This document shows, in pieces, positions 13,601 to 26,700 of a stretch of DNA of 64,000 bases (position 1 is its first letter; every line of letters begins with the position of its first letter). Source of the stretch: Primula veris (Eukaryota > Streptophyta > Magnoliopsida > Ericales > Primulaceae); the NCBI GenBank assembly GCA_963682055.1, contig OY821740.1:44102795-44166794 (forward strand), written 5' to 3'. The translations under genes and the position numbers were made by a program. The notes under the pieces are model-generated. The model had not been told where the DNA came from. It saw only the letters and a list, made by a program, of their open reading frames with translations, and made no database searches.

Positions 13601-16600
13601 AAAGCAACCCCACACAAATATGCAGCTTAATACCAACCTGAAGAAATGTCTGAATTTGAGTATGATGGCTACCCAGCTGAACAAGCTTGTTAGCAATACG
13701 TGTCGTATGACCAAGGTTCCCTGACCGTGGTATGTGTTTTCCAGAAGTTAACGTTGGCTGCACAATTAGATATTATTCAAAATTCCATGCGCAGCTTGTG
13801 AAAGGACAAAGGTAATTCTGTTAATACTTAAGTGTATAGACAGTTGTGAGTGCTCTTATTCTAATAATCCCTATACGAAATTAAATTCTAGATTTTCGGA
13901 ACCAACACATCATTAGTACACAGTGATAATGACATAATTAGAGTTGCAGAATAATGCTATACAGTAATGGGTACTTACTATAAGAGGAGCTTTCTATTTA
14001 CCTGATTTTGGTCACTGGTGACAGCAGACTGTTTGTATGTTTGAAGTATCTTTCCGATCAAATCACAATCTCGGAAGATATGCTCAACAATTGTAGTATT
14101 TTTGCTCTCCAAACATGAATATATTATGCTCTCGACATGATGATGTAGGGAGTTATTGAATGGGTACCTGCACCAATCAAATCCAATCGTGTTAGAAACA
14201 CATGCTTGGATAATTAGGATACTTAAAAGTACAAACAAAAAGTTCAATGCTGTAACAAATAACCAAGTACATTACTATCTTCTAATGTTCCAGCAATGAA
14301 TAACAAACATTAACATCGTAGTTAGATTCACATGCAAAAAAGCAATAGCTTACTCAAAGAAAAGATCAATGACTCTTTGAATTGTCCCTGAGCTGATCAA
14401 TTCATTCTCAGCAACTTCATTTCCAGTTTTCAGCAATACCGCAATGAATTCTACGATCTGTCAGACAACATAAAACTTAAAATGCGAACATAAATAGTGA
14501 CAAGATAAGAACTAGAATTGTAAACAGTGACAAGATAAGAACTAGAAGGATTGTAAATCAAGAGTAACAGACCCTTAGGCCTTTATGGGCCAAAGGTGGC
14601 CAATATGAACAGTACTAGTTTATGATATAGATCGGGCAATTTAATAATATGATCTCCCAGTTCAGTTAGATTCAGAAAAGTATGATTCCTGCAGAACAAA
14701 ACTTTTGATGAAAACAACAATAATAATGATAATACCTTCAGCCGATGCTTCCCAAGAGGAGGCCTCAGCTCACCGTAAGTTGTCGGTAAGACTTTTTCAT
14801 CAGATACAACGGTCAACAGTTTCAGTAAATCACCTGCACATGGAACCCAAGGATTATTAGGATCAGAGGAAGAAAGGAAAATTAAAGATGATCATAGCGA
14901 GAATGAATCTCAACAAATGCAATCTTTTTTAAAGCTGAAACATGATTTTCCAAAGCTTCAACTAAGATAAATTGTTTATAACCATGAGACAATATAAGGC
15001 CTAAGAGAATCAAGAAACATAAGAAAGGAATAGAGACATTTCATAAAGCTGCTCGCTTCTAAAAAAGGAAGCTAGAATAGATTTTTACGGGGTTAGAAAG
15101 GAGAAGCTAAAGTGGTCAACTATATTAACTATAAGACCCATCACATATGCTCATTAATTAGTATAAACTTTAATCAAGATCATAATTTGCAAAGTAATGT
15201 TTGTCCAAAGCTTACTAAAACCTCTGTACAGAAAGACATCTTTCCAGAAAAATTACTCGATTCTTAAAACCTAGGAGAAGGTAAATTATTATAATTGCTA
15301 TAACATCCAGCGGATGCTCATTAAGGCTCAGTATGATGATGAAAGCCACAGTCAATACTTGCATTGGGCATAGTCAACACTTTAACCAAAATGCATACGT
15401 GGAAGGAGGCTACTGCCTTACCGTGACAATACCAAAACAACCCAGTATTAAAAGATCATCCGGATAAGTAATTTGAAATAATAAGGGAGTTCGATATTTT
15501 TAGCAGTACCAAACCATTTATGAGAAGTCACACCAGGGACAGGTTCCCCGCTAATATAAAATTCAACACCGCGAGAAATATTTTATAGTGGAATATTTTA
15601 AAACACCATTTTTTTGTGTTTCAATGCTAATCTCTGGGTGGATTTTAAAATACTTGACTGTAAAATGAAAAATAATTAACAGTAAAAAAAGGTATCACAT
15701 TTAAGTCGGATATAGTGTGCCAATATTATTGCCGACTATTCACCTAAAACAGACAATAGAACAATTTCAAAAAGACTTAATCAATTACATTACATACACC
15801 AACTACTTGCCAAGTTGTGTCACTAACAATGCCATCCACGACATCTTCGTACATTTTACACAAATTTATTTAGCATACAAAGTTTCAGAAAAAAAAACAA
15901 GCATAAGTTGCAACATGTGTCTTTTATGGGGAAGTGAATGCTCTTAAGAGAAAAAACAGTGAAAACAACTTAAATTCATCACTTACCAAGCTTGGGGAGC
16001 ATTGCACCAACTGTCTCGACATTAAGCGGTGTATGTGTCTCATACAAATGTTGATTTCTAAAGGAATGCATCATAGAAGGAGGAAACGACTTCTTTGGGT
16101 CTAACAAAGAAATGCAGACAGATAAAGAGTGGACAAGCGCTGACTTTGAATTTGGGTCTTCTAACGCATGACCAAATATCCTGGCAACAAAACTGGACAA
16201 GGAAAAGATTCAGACCCATTTAGTGAGTTTATATCCACAAACACAGACATAACATGGAATAAGCAGTAAATAATTTTTTAAAAATATGAACCTTGGACTA
16301 GAGAGTTTAGCTGCAAGCGGTGAGGAAGAGTTGCGGGTTATCGAACATAAAGTCTCTGCTGCATTAGCATGAACTTCAGAAGGATTCTGTTCAGAAAAAA
16401 TACAGTCATTTACTCTCAATACAACATTTTTTTTTAGGATATACCATGTGCTAACCAATAAAAACATCCCTCATAAAATTACAACTGATGGAGAATAAAA
16501 ATATAGCAAGATGAAATGGGTATACTAGGTCGAGTTGCATGCTTGATAAAGGACATGGGTTTCTTAGAAAGACCTAAATGTATAGGTAATTCTTCTTGTT

Positions 16601-19600
16601 ATCATGATTTGCTATAATATTATAAAAAAAAACGAAATGGATTGTGACCTCGCAAAAATAAAAAAGTTATGCAACTTCCATACTTGGCCTATAAGAAAAC
16701 AAATACTTCTAATGATACTGTTTACGTACAGCTGGGCTCAGTTTATCCACAATCATTTCTAGTAAATTGCTGTTAGCCAACCACTGCATCACATCCAGGG
16801 AATTATGATAAAAATGGTCATCAGCACCAACAAGGCGAATCAAAACCTGTGAAAGAAAAAAGCAAGAAGAAAGAAAAGAATTACTACAAAAGACTTCGAC
16901 GCATTAAAAGACACAATTTACAATTTCGTGACATAAAATATGACTCAAGGAAAATTTGACTGTGAACAGACCGACTTCTTGAAAACATTGATGAACAAAA
17001 ATTTCACTGCGAACAGACCAGGAATGGATTCTAACCTCCATAATTGAAGTAATACCAATCAAATCAACCAACTGACGGAAAACATCTTGATGAGCCTGCA
17101 GAATTCATAAAATTAAAAAAAAATTGAATAAAATATGAGAGGTGCAATATATGTAAAGAAATACTATTAATTCATGTTAGGAACTAAAAGTTTACTGAAA
17201 GATGGTATTCATGGAACTGAACAACTATTTTTACAAAGGGCGTAGGAATAGTCTCATGTTTGTGCGATTGCTTCACATTTTCCAAAAAAGGTTCATGTTA
17301 CCATTACCAGCAGTAACATGCCACAAAAATAACTTGAAACCCAGACAAGCATATTGTGTGACAAACTTAGCTTATATCACATTCCATTAACCATATAATT
17401 AGAAACATGAATGTTACATTAACCATATTGTTAGAAACATACATGTTCTAAGAGAGACCACGGCAGGTAACTAATTTTGTGAACTTTAATGCCCATTCTA
17501 ATTAACATCACTGGTAGTAAAAAATGTGTTACTTTCTAACTGTGAGGATAGAAATAGGTAAGATTGAACTACATCAGTTAGTAGTGACAATACTGTTAAC
17601 TGGCAACTAAAAAGACAATCTTCAAAGGATTTAAAGGTAAACTTGCTATAATCAAAATTGGGTAATCTTAAGTAACAGAAAGTTCCCTAAACTCTCTCCC
17701 AATACCAAATTCAGCCAGCTACTTTTACAGCAGCAAAGTAACACTTCAAATAACAAGAGAATCCAAATTTTGCATTTTGCTGCAAATGTGGATGGACAAC
17801 ATAAATAAAGACATAAATATGACGAATTAAATGATTTACTTACTTGAACATAATTCATAAGTGAGACCGTCTTTCGCACCATGAGGCATATAACAAGCTA
17901 TAATGAAAGGGAAAAAAAACACAAATCAACACTGGACAAATATTTATTAGCCATTTTACATACTACTAAGTTCAAGACACGATTAGACCATACCTTGCTG
18001 AAATAACCAGCTTGTAAGGCACTGTGTGGACGGTTTGGATCCAAGAATGAGAAAAGTATATCCATAAGCTACAGTTAATCAAACCAAAATATTTTTAACA
18101 ATGTTCTAGTCAACTTTGTAATAACTATTGAAGTGCAGTTGCTGAAAATTCTGAAGCACATACCTCCTCCTCCTCAACTAAAGTCTTCAGAATAACATCA
18201 ATTTCACATGTAAATATCTCGCAAGCGATGAAAGGAAACCTGCACATAACTTCAATACATTAGGGGGGGGGGGAACATAAAAACTTCCATTACGTTTTGA
18301 GATAACCTTTTGGAAAGCTAAATCTTCCCTAGCCAAATTTTTACGTACTTAAAAATTTGTTTGCTGTCTGCATCTTGTGGGGGCTCTTCCACAATGTAAC
18401 GGATTAGCTGTTCCACCTGGGTTCTCTCTCGCAAGCTGGAAAAATTGGTTAATCTATAAGTATCAAGAAGAAACAAATTTCTTTAACCAAGTTTCCTAGT
18501 AGTGGTGATAAAGCAAACAATTCATGCAGATATATTCAAAAAAGTTCCACAGTTAACAGTAAAAAAAATACCACACAAAGAAAATATAATAAATGCATTC
18601 ATAGTATTGAAAACTCAAGATAATATGCTAAATTTATTCTGCAGAGTTAAAAAGAATACAAGTTGATGAGACGGCTGTTTAAAGCTTTGCATTCTTGAAT
18701 AATCTCCTCTTCATCGAGAAGCTCTTCCAATGTGAAATCTTCCTTGTCCAACACAGATTCAACCTGAAAAATAAAAGGAAGCAAATTTCCAGAAACATTT
18801 ATGTAAGAATCTTAAACAAATGTCTTTCAATACCGAAGCTATAATCACCATAAGTTTATTGGTTAAACGTTTATACCAACAGTTGGTGTGATAAATGAGC
18901 TGTGCAGTATGTATGAGATCAAATCTATATCCTAAGAACATCCGACTTGATATGTATAAATACCAATGTAATTGTAATTGGATCTTAAAACTGACCCAAC
19001 CAAATTACTCAAGCACTCTAGAACAGAATACATCACATCAAATAACCAGTTAAAATTTTAAAATACAGAACCAGACTATAACAAGATGTAATGAAACGCA
19101 GCAGAGTTGGCCAATAAATAAATCTACAGGTTTTCATGGATTGTCACCAAAATCAATAAAAAATTCCTAAATCGTAATATAATTACGATCCACAAGCTAC
19201 ATAACGGAAGTATTCACCATTTAAGTAGTATTTTATACAGTCCTTACTTAAATAACTGTATAACCAAATATATAATGTTACCAACTAAATAAATAATGTT
19301 AGCAACCAAATTGCACAAAACGTTTCCAACATAGAAACGCGTTAAATCTTACTAACGAAACTGGCTAATTTCAGCCTGAATAACTTAGCTACATTTAGCT
19401 TATAACCCGTCGTATATCTTTTTCAGTGCAATACTATAGAAAGCAAAGAAAATAAATCGCACCCATTGAATCCCGTTAATTTAAGGCTTTGCCAAAAATT
19501 GGCTTATTTAAAATAAGTTAGCTATGTTTCATATAAACTTATACAGTAAATTATATGTAATATTTCCTATTAAATCCAGCTAAAAACAAGAAAATCAATC

Positions 19601-19740
19601 TCAACCCAATTGAAGAAAAAGTGACTAATCCACCTAATTATTAACAAAATAAATAAAAATATCAATAAAACACGGCATTAGGGCGAAAAAGAATAGCTGA
19701 CCGGTGAAGAAGTAGATAAAGCTGTGAGTTTCCAAAACAT
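10639..19740 (-). CDS. SAPS-domain (SIT4 phosphatase-associated) PP6 regulatory subunit
   Basis: A regulatory subunit that binds SIT4/PP6-type serine/threonine phosphatases; in plants the likely partners are the FyPP/PP6 catalytic subunits. Nineteen exons join in frame to about 823 residues: 19702-19740, 18660-18763, 18349-18435, 18164-18239, 17994-18068, 17844-17897, 17036-17095, 16730-16846, 16292-16386, 15987-16192, 14736-14833, 14354-14457, 14002-14167, 13638-13757, 12441-12523, 12002-12143, 11861-11890, 11691-11761, 10639-11383. The start reads MFWKLTALSTSSPVESVLDK and continues DFTLEELLDEEEIIQECKALN, the family N terminus. The helical SAPS repeat region fills roughly the first 490 residues. 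The C-terminal part (NMVENVYRWACGRPTALQDR, then DVYFDDESAEVVISSLRLGDD and SLFTNSNWFAFQDD) is conserved in plant members and ends in an acidic, low-complexity tail. All key blocks are present and I see no frameshift. Confidence 0.95.
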
Positions 19741-19805
19741 TATGAAGATGTGTGAGTATATATATTGTATATATAGAGAGAGAGAGAGCTTGAGCTCAGA
19801 TCTAT

Positions 19806-19888
19806 AAACCCTAATCTGAATTTAAAGGTTGAGATTCAAATTAAAAATTTGAGCAAGTGGGTTTTATTGGCAAGGTTAAAAACCCTAA
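19806..19888. promoter_or_regulatory. Two telo-box motifs upstream of the SAPS gene
   Basis: AAACCCTAA occurs at 19806-19814 and 19880-19888, 66 and 140 bp upstream of the SAPS start codon. Telo boxes are common near transcription starts of plant housekeeping genes and are bound by TRB-type factors. Function here is inferred. Confidence 0.6.
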
Positions 19889-19952
19889 GAGGGATATAGA
19901 GAGAGAGGAGCAGATCGAGGGATGCAGGACGACAATATATTTATAATTTATA

Positions 19953-19985
19953 TAATTATATTATATTATATATATATATATATAT
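19953..19985. repeat. (TA)n-rich tract
   Basis: AT-only alternating sequence upstream of the SAPS gene, next to a GA-rich segment. Confidence 0.8.
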
Positions 19986-21076
19986 GAGAGAGATATGTTG
20001 TTAGATATAGAGAGATAAAATAGAGGTGAGAAAAATGGTGAAGGTAAAGCGGAGGAAATAAAAATTAAGTAATAGTAATATATTTACTACATCAAATGAG
20101 GTCACAATTTTATGATACTAGTATGTATAAATAAATGCGTCATTAATTAATTAATACAGTTGCTTTTTATGTCCTTAATTGATTGAGCTGATTTGACTAT
20201 TGAACTATTCTAATCTTGTTGTATTAAATATAGATTGTTTTTCTCCTTTTAAAATATAGTTAAAATTATGGATCATATCAAATTTGTTATAATTTACACT
20301 CTTTTTTTTTTAAGTGGAGAGAGCCCCTCCTCAAGAAAATTAATCAATATTCTATGATACGCTAAAACTTGAACCAAAATTTTATTAATCTTTGTGAGGA
20401 ACCTAACATGTCGATTAGAAAGGAGTAAATATTTTTTTAATTAAAATTCATCATTGAATGACGCAATATTAGCAAAGATTGTTTTATGTTATTTTGTGTT
20501 TTCGTAATAAATGAATTTCTAATATGAGGTCGGTCCAATTTAAAAAATGAGCTAGCAACCGTAAATAACTATAATATTTTCCATATGTTTGCTAGATTTC
20601 AACCAAAAATGAATTAGCAAAAAAAAATTATCCATGTCGCATGGGCAGAGGAGGCTATTCAGACAAAGGGGTGCACCCCTACAATTTATGGAAATGTCAT
20701 TTTTGTATAATAAAATTTTGAAATAGTTTGGAAACGTAAAATCTTGCAATCTCGCTAAATAACACTTTGTTTTTTTCCATACTTTAAATGTTAATTATAG
20801 CTCCCCACTATACCATGGACATCCACAAAAGGTTATTTGGTCTCATGAGTCATGACTTCCAATTTTCACAGTTGGATGAAAAATCACTCGCCACGTTACT
20901 AGGATTGTAGATCAGATCGAATTGATGTAAGATTGTTACCGTGTTGTAAATAATGATCGAAATAGAATACAGTCAATAAAGCCATACCATCAGTAAATGA
21001 AAGTCAAGCAAAAAATTAAACTTAAAATTAAATTGATTTGGAATAACAACATAGCTCAGCATTCAAATGGCATATA

Positions 21077-21310
21077 CTCCTTCCGTTCCCATTTAATTGT
21101 CAATTACGAAACTACGTGTAATTTTAACCTGCTTATAACTTATATCAAAATTGTCGAAATGGTTTTTTTTAAATCTAATCATAAAATTTAACATTTTATC
21201 TATATGATCAACTTTTGAAAATTTTCATTCCGACAATTTTGATACAAGTTATTGACCGGTTAAAATTGCACGTAATTTCGTAATGGATAATTAAATATGA
21301 ACGAAGGGAG
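21077..21310. mobile_element. Stowaway-type MITE
   Basis: Begins CTCCTTCCGTTCCCATTTAA and ends in the inverted form (GAACGAAGGGAG), flanked by TA on both sides. Long internal complementarity is visible: TTGACAATTAAAT-type arms and CCGACAATTTTGAT against ATCAAAATTGTCGAAA. It is the same family as 44989-45247. Confidence 0.85.
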
Positions 21311-21554
21311 TACGTATTTATGTTATATTCCATTTGAGTTATTTATGATAATACAAAGGGCTCCAAAACTAAGCTTTATTGACTTGAAAAATGTTTAAAA
21401 GTACCATCGTGTAAATTTTATAACTTAATACAGATGCCTTATTTGAAATGATTGAAGCCGTACCTTTTGAATAAAAAATACACTTATCAAACTTTCTAGA
21501 AATGAAGCATAGAGTAGGGGAGTAGAAAACTTAAACATGTCAAAATAACATGCT

Positions 21555-21706
21555 CAAACTCGTATATTCAGCGAGCAAGTGGTTGGTAGTCATACGGTTG
21601 TTACACGAGTATATCACACTCACTGTCAAGATTCGAACCCTGTCGTCTGTGAAGTTTTGCAGGTTTTACCTCCAAACGAGATATTAAAAATAAAATAAAA
21701 ATAAAA
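21555..21706 (+). mobile_element. Candidate tRNA-derived SINE
   Basis: A TGGTTGGTAGTC phrase (possible A box) is followed about 45 bp later by AAGATTCGAACCC (B-box-like), and the segment ends in an A-rich AAAATAAAATAAA-type tail. This order fits a plant SINE, but the A box is poor and no target duplication was identified. Confidence 0.3.
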
Positions 21707-22514
21707 AAGTCGCATAGTCAGCCAAATTTAAAATGTGCAAAGCAATATACAATGCCTAAAAGGGTGGATATTTCCAAGTTTATATTGAAGGACTTTGAAT
21801 CATGTGGTGGCCACAAAAAATGCATTTTGTGGAAATGTAATTTTTCTCTGTGAGGTTCTATGCGTTAAAAGTCTTTTCCCGATGAATTTGTTGTCCTTTT
21901 GATTGTTTGTGTGTCCTTTCGACTTGTAGATAGATCGAGTGGCGATTAGCTCATTTGCCGCTTATAAAAATAAAAGAAATGGAATAACACGACATATGTA
22001 CTCCTAAATATGCGTTGGGACCTATCGAAACAAATATGCTTCCAAATACCTGTTGGAACATATGTCAAAGTGAGAAATACATGACAAATATGCTCATAAA
22101 ATTTGCATTCGGATATGTGGATGACATGAAATGATTTCGTTCTCGATAACACCAATACATAGCATTACATAGTATGAACTTGAATACGAGTGAGTGTTCA
22201 CTTAGTTCATGACTCCATATAAAATAGCACCTGCAAGGGGCGAAAGACAATAATTAAGTCGAGTTTATGAACGCGAATGATTACCATGTCGAATGGGTCG
22301 TTCCCAGTAGTATTTACAAAATCTAAGATAAACTCCTCATTATCCTTAAATAACAACAAGACAGAACCGAGATTTATAGCAGAACCGTCCAGGAAAGACC
22401 ATTAACTTATACATATAGCTTACACCCATCTAACGACGGACGTTTGTACTTCAACTTAGCATGTTTTGAAAGTCTGGTATGGAGCTGCAATTGGACAAAT
22501 TAAATTAGAAATAT

Positions 22515-23113
22515 CTTCGGTGGCGGAACCAGGATTCAATTATTGGGATGCCGTTAATTTTTGTTATGGTACAATAACAATAAACGGTATAAAAAACAAA
22601 AAAAAAAGTTTAAAACTTAGCTGAATTGTCCATTGATTTAAAATTTTAAAACGTTGAATTTTTTTTGTTAGTACAATAACAATAAACAGTATAAAAAATC
22701 AAAAAAATCTGAAGCTTAAAACTTAGCTGACTTGTCCATTGATCTAAAAATTTCAAACGATACACAAAAATCGACTATAAATATGAATTTATTAGTTTAA
22801 ATTTTATTGTAATATGACTATAAAACTAACAAAAACATTTATTTATAAAACCTTGTAATAGTAACTTAAACATGCAATTAATTAACGGAGAATTTAGCCT
22901 AATGTTAATTAAATGAAGAGCAAAAAATAGCCAAAAGTTTCGAACCAGTGATCTTGTGACACACATACTTTATGTTTACCATTTTAGCTAAATTACTATT
23001 TATTATTTGGAGGTTATATTAATGTATAAAAGTTTAAATCTTTAAAAAAAAAAATTATAATTTTTTTATGATGACGATGACACGCCCTTGCCACCGGTGG
23101 TTCCGCCCCCTGA
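22515..23113. mobile_element. Transposon remnant with GGTGGCGGAACC end and internal duplication
   Basis: The left end reads CGGTGGCGGAACCAGGATTC and the right end CCACCGGTGGTTCCGCCCCC, partly inverted copies of each other. Inside, a block of about 120 bp with ACAATAACAATAAAC and AAAACTTAGCTGA is present twice (around 22558-22650 and 22668-22760). No coding capacity remains. The class is uncertain. Confidence 0.5.
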
Positions 23114-23799
23114 ATATCTACTTCATTGGTAGCAGTTCGATTAAATCATCCTTTATTGTGGGAACAAATCCTTCATAGGAAAATCCGCAGTTATGAATCT
23201 TTGATTTTTAATAACTTAAGTATATATGTATCTGTCCTACATTTATTCCGAATGACGTTTGATCTATTTATCATTTCTATTTATCATTTCCCAAAAAATA
23301 AGGAAAAGTAAAAGTAAACCCACCTAACTTAAAAACTGATAACACTAATAAGTCAAAAATCCGAAAGTAAACAAAACCTCAACCAACCAAATAAACATTT
23401 CAAAAAAGACAAACAAACAAACAAAAAACCACCCAGATGAGCACAATCAATCCTGGCCGTTAAAACCCACTTAAAAAATCCCCGATCAACACGTATATAT
23501 CAAATCAGAATTATGATTTACGGTTTATTTTTTTATTTTTTATTTCATTAAAAATAAATAAATTGTAATTATAAATTACGTTTTTATAGTGAAAAAATAG
23601 TTTTTATAGCCTCCCCTCACTCGTACTCTTGTTTAGTTGACTGTCCCTTTAAAACACTTTCTCTCTCTCTCTATATATATATTACATATATATCGACATA
23701 TCTGTATCTATATATCTGTATCTATATATACATAAATTCTCAGATCAAATTGTGATGAGGCTAACAAAGGCAACAAAAAAAAACTAGAGAGAGAGAGAG

Positions 23800-26700
23800 A
23801 TGAGCGTGAGTCATCCGGCGGTGCATCCGGTGGCGGAGGCGCCGCCGCCTCCGCCACAGACGGAGGCTCCACCACGGAGGGTGATGATGAGAGACGTGCA
23901 AGGGTCCCCCGGGACTATCGGAGGGCTCGTGCTTCGACTCGGGCAGCTCTTCTTCGCGGCCATAGGATTAGCTGTCATGGCGTCTACTCCAGATTTTCCT
24001 TCCGTCACCGCCTTCTGGTCTGTATTTATTTATTTATTTGCATTTATATTTATTTACATACATATCTAGGGGTGGCGACTGTCAAGTGGTCTGATGGGTT
24101 AAATAAGTAAGTGACAAAAATTTAACGAGGCTGAGGTGCTAAAATACCAGGGCCTCCAATATATATTTATGGTCACGAATTTGTCGATTTTGCATATTGT
24201 GTGTCAAGTGGTCGATGGCCCATCGACCCATCGACGATGGGTGAATTTTTTATTTAGAGTGTTTGTAGGGTAAAGAAATAGGTGACAAAAATTTAACAGG
24301 GCTGAAGTGCTAAAATACCAGGGCAGCGAACATATATATGTATGGTCACGTATTTGGCGATTTTACATATTGTGTGTTAAGGGAAGAAACTAGGTGGGTA
24401 AACCAGGTGGCCTATCCTACTACTTTGATAAAAAATTGATGAAAAATATTTTTCTTCTATGCATTTTGATTAAAATCTTCAAAATTAGCGTTTCAGCCCA
24501 TCCCATATTAATTATTATATGAAAAAGACTCGTATAGAGTATGAAACCTATACTATACATACATAAGTAATTTTAGGGTTTGTGGTGATGGTTGGTTGAG
24601 TTATTTGATTAGGTACTTTTTTGGCAAATTAGGCAGAGAAGGAAATAGGTGCCGAAATCAATGGGCTGTATCCCCTCTCCCTTTCAATGAAAGTCGACGG
24701 AAAAGTAATTTTACATTATGTATTTTTTTTTAAATCTTCATAAATTAGGGTCTGGGCCCTTCCCATACCATCAAAGAATATCTGTCCCTCTCATTCGCAC
24801 TTTATGTTTTGTATCTATATGTATATGGTCACATATCTGCTGGTTACGACTATTGTGCATTATAAGTATATTTGTAGCTTTAGGTCTTGCATTTATGCTA
24901 AGTTGAATTATTTGATTTTAGGTCCCCTGTGGCTAATTAGCGTTTCTTTGTCAGTATGTTTGCAATCCTTTAGTTAGTTCTGATTGTTCGAAATCTGGGT
25001 TCATTTCCATTAAAATTTCGACAAGCCGAAAACCAAAAAAGTGTTATTTAAAATGTCCAACCAAATGCAATACATAGTACAACTTAAAGTTTAAACATGT
25101 TCTACGAGTTTAAATGCTGCAATGGAACAGGCCTTTTTTTATTGTTATGCCGAGTGATGAACGGCTAAAAATTCGCATTTTCTGTTAGAATACACAGTAA
25201 AAACTGGTACAGTTTTAATATAGGGGCGTTGCAGCCTTGTCAGCCTACTTCTAGTTCCTCCCTTGGTGCTATGGGTACAAGTGATTTAATAATTCCCCCT
25301 TTATGAAACACCAAAGCTATAATATGAAACGATTAGTCCTAATTTGGTACGAGCTAACAAAATTTAGGCATAGTAAAAGTTTAACTGTTGAATGGTCTCT
25401 TTTATGTTGCATTTGGTCAGATGTTTTCATTGTTTTCTCGTGTAATGTGAGAGTATGTAGAATCAAATTGTGTCCTACTTCAAAGTATTCTGATGTAGTT
25501 GATGGTGCACTGGCAGTTGATGAATATTTACTCTTATTAGGCTTTGTTTGGCAATGTTGTTACTGCTCTAGATATGCTTTTCAATTGCTTTGGAAGTTGG
25601 TTCTAGTCCAATGTATGTTCCTATCGTAGCGTGGTTACGTATTAAAGTTGCTTTGAGAAGCCGTGTAGTTTTTGCATAAGATGCTATGACCTTTTTATTT
25701 TTGATGTAGGATTAAGTGGACATTAAGTGGGATACAACCTGCTGTTCATTTTTGGAAAACAGAAACACCCATTGTGAAACCCCATGTTTTCTTTTTATTT
25801 TAGTAATGTTATTATGAACTTTTATTACCAATAGTGGCTAATTAATTAGTAAGATATGGAGTAATTTGGTTGCAAATAAGTTGATGAGGTTAGAGTAGCA
25901 ATTAATTATAACTATATGTGTACATGGATAAAATAAAAATAAAACAAAATAAGATAAGTATGAGTGTTGCACGTTATATAACTAACAATCCTATAATTTA
26001 GTAGCATATTAGAAACTCCTATTTAATACTAGCATATTAGAAACCGTATGGATAGACAGATATGCATGGGTACAGAAACTACCTTTCTTTTGTGAAGCTT
26101 TTATTCTTATTTCGAAGAAACACTTCGGCTTTCGTTTGATATGTGAGTGATTTTGTACCCTATATATATAATCGATTTACTACCCATGTTATTTTGTAAA
26201 GTAGTGTATGAAATTATATTATTTAAAAACATATTTTGAAAACAATTCTTTTATAACGTGATGTCAACTAATATTTTGATCAACTGATTACATATCACAC
26301 ATGTATACTTGATTTATTTCTCATGCTTGTTTAGAAAATATTTTCAATATTGATTTTTATGCTCAACAAAATCTATATAAATGAATGACTTTTTATTTAT
26401 ATTTATATATATGAGTTTTATTAAATGATTTGAGATGATTTATGTGAAAAGTTTTGTTATATATAAACGATGTGTTATACAGGTTATATGGAAATATCTA
26501 TACATTGAAATCATATCTTATACTGTTTAACATGTATTTCAATTATTGTTATTTTGGATATCTGATTTTGATATAATGATTTGAGATAATTGATTTTGAT
26601 TTAAATGATTTGAATTACTCGAATGATTAATGATTTTCGGGACCAACAATGAACTTTGAGGAACAAGCCTCTTAAGTGAGGTGACCTTTATTTTATGATT

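Larger units (their letters stand above)
19741..23799. other. Divergent intergenic region between SAPS and CASP-like genes
   Basis: Promoters of both genes lie here. The SAPS side (19741-19930) is a leader-like sequence with GA/CT runs and two telo-box motifs. The middle holds a Stowaway MITE (21077-21310), a SINE-like sequence (about 21555-21706) and a transposon remnant (about 22515-23113). The CASP-like side (about 23655-23799) is a CT/TA-rich tract followed by a GA-rich leader that ends right at the start codon. No coding exon is seen. Confidence 0.65.

Noticed and set aside
13331..13714. 127-residue hydrophobic minus-strand frame
   Set aside because: It is intron sequence between SAPS exons 14 and 15 and overlaps the true exon 13638-13757 in another frame.
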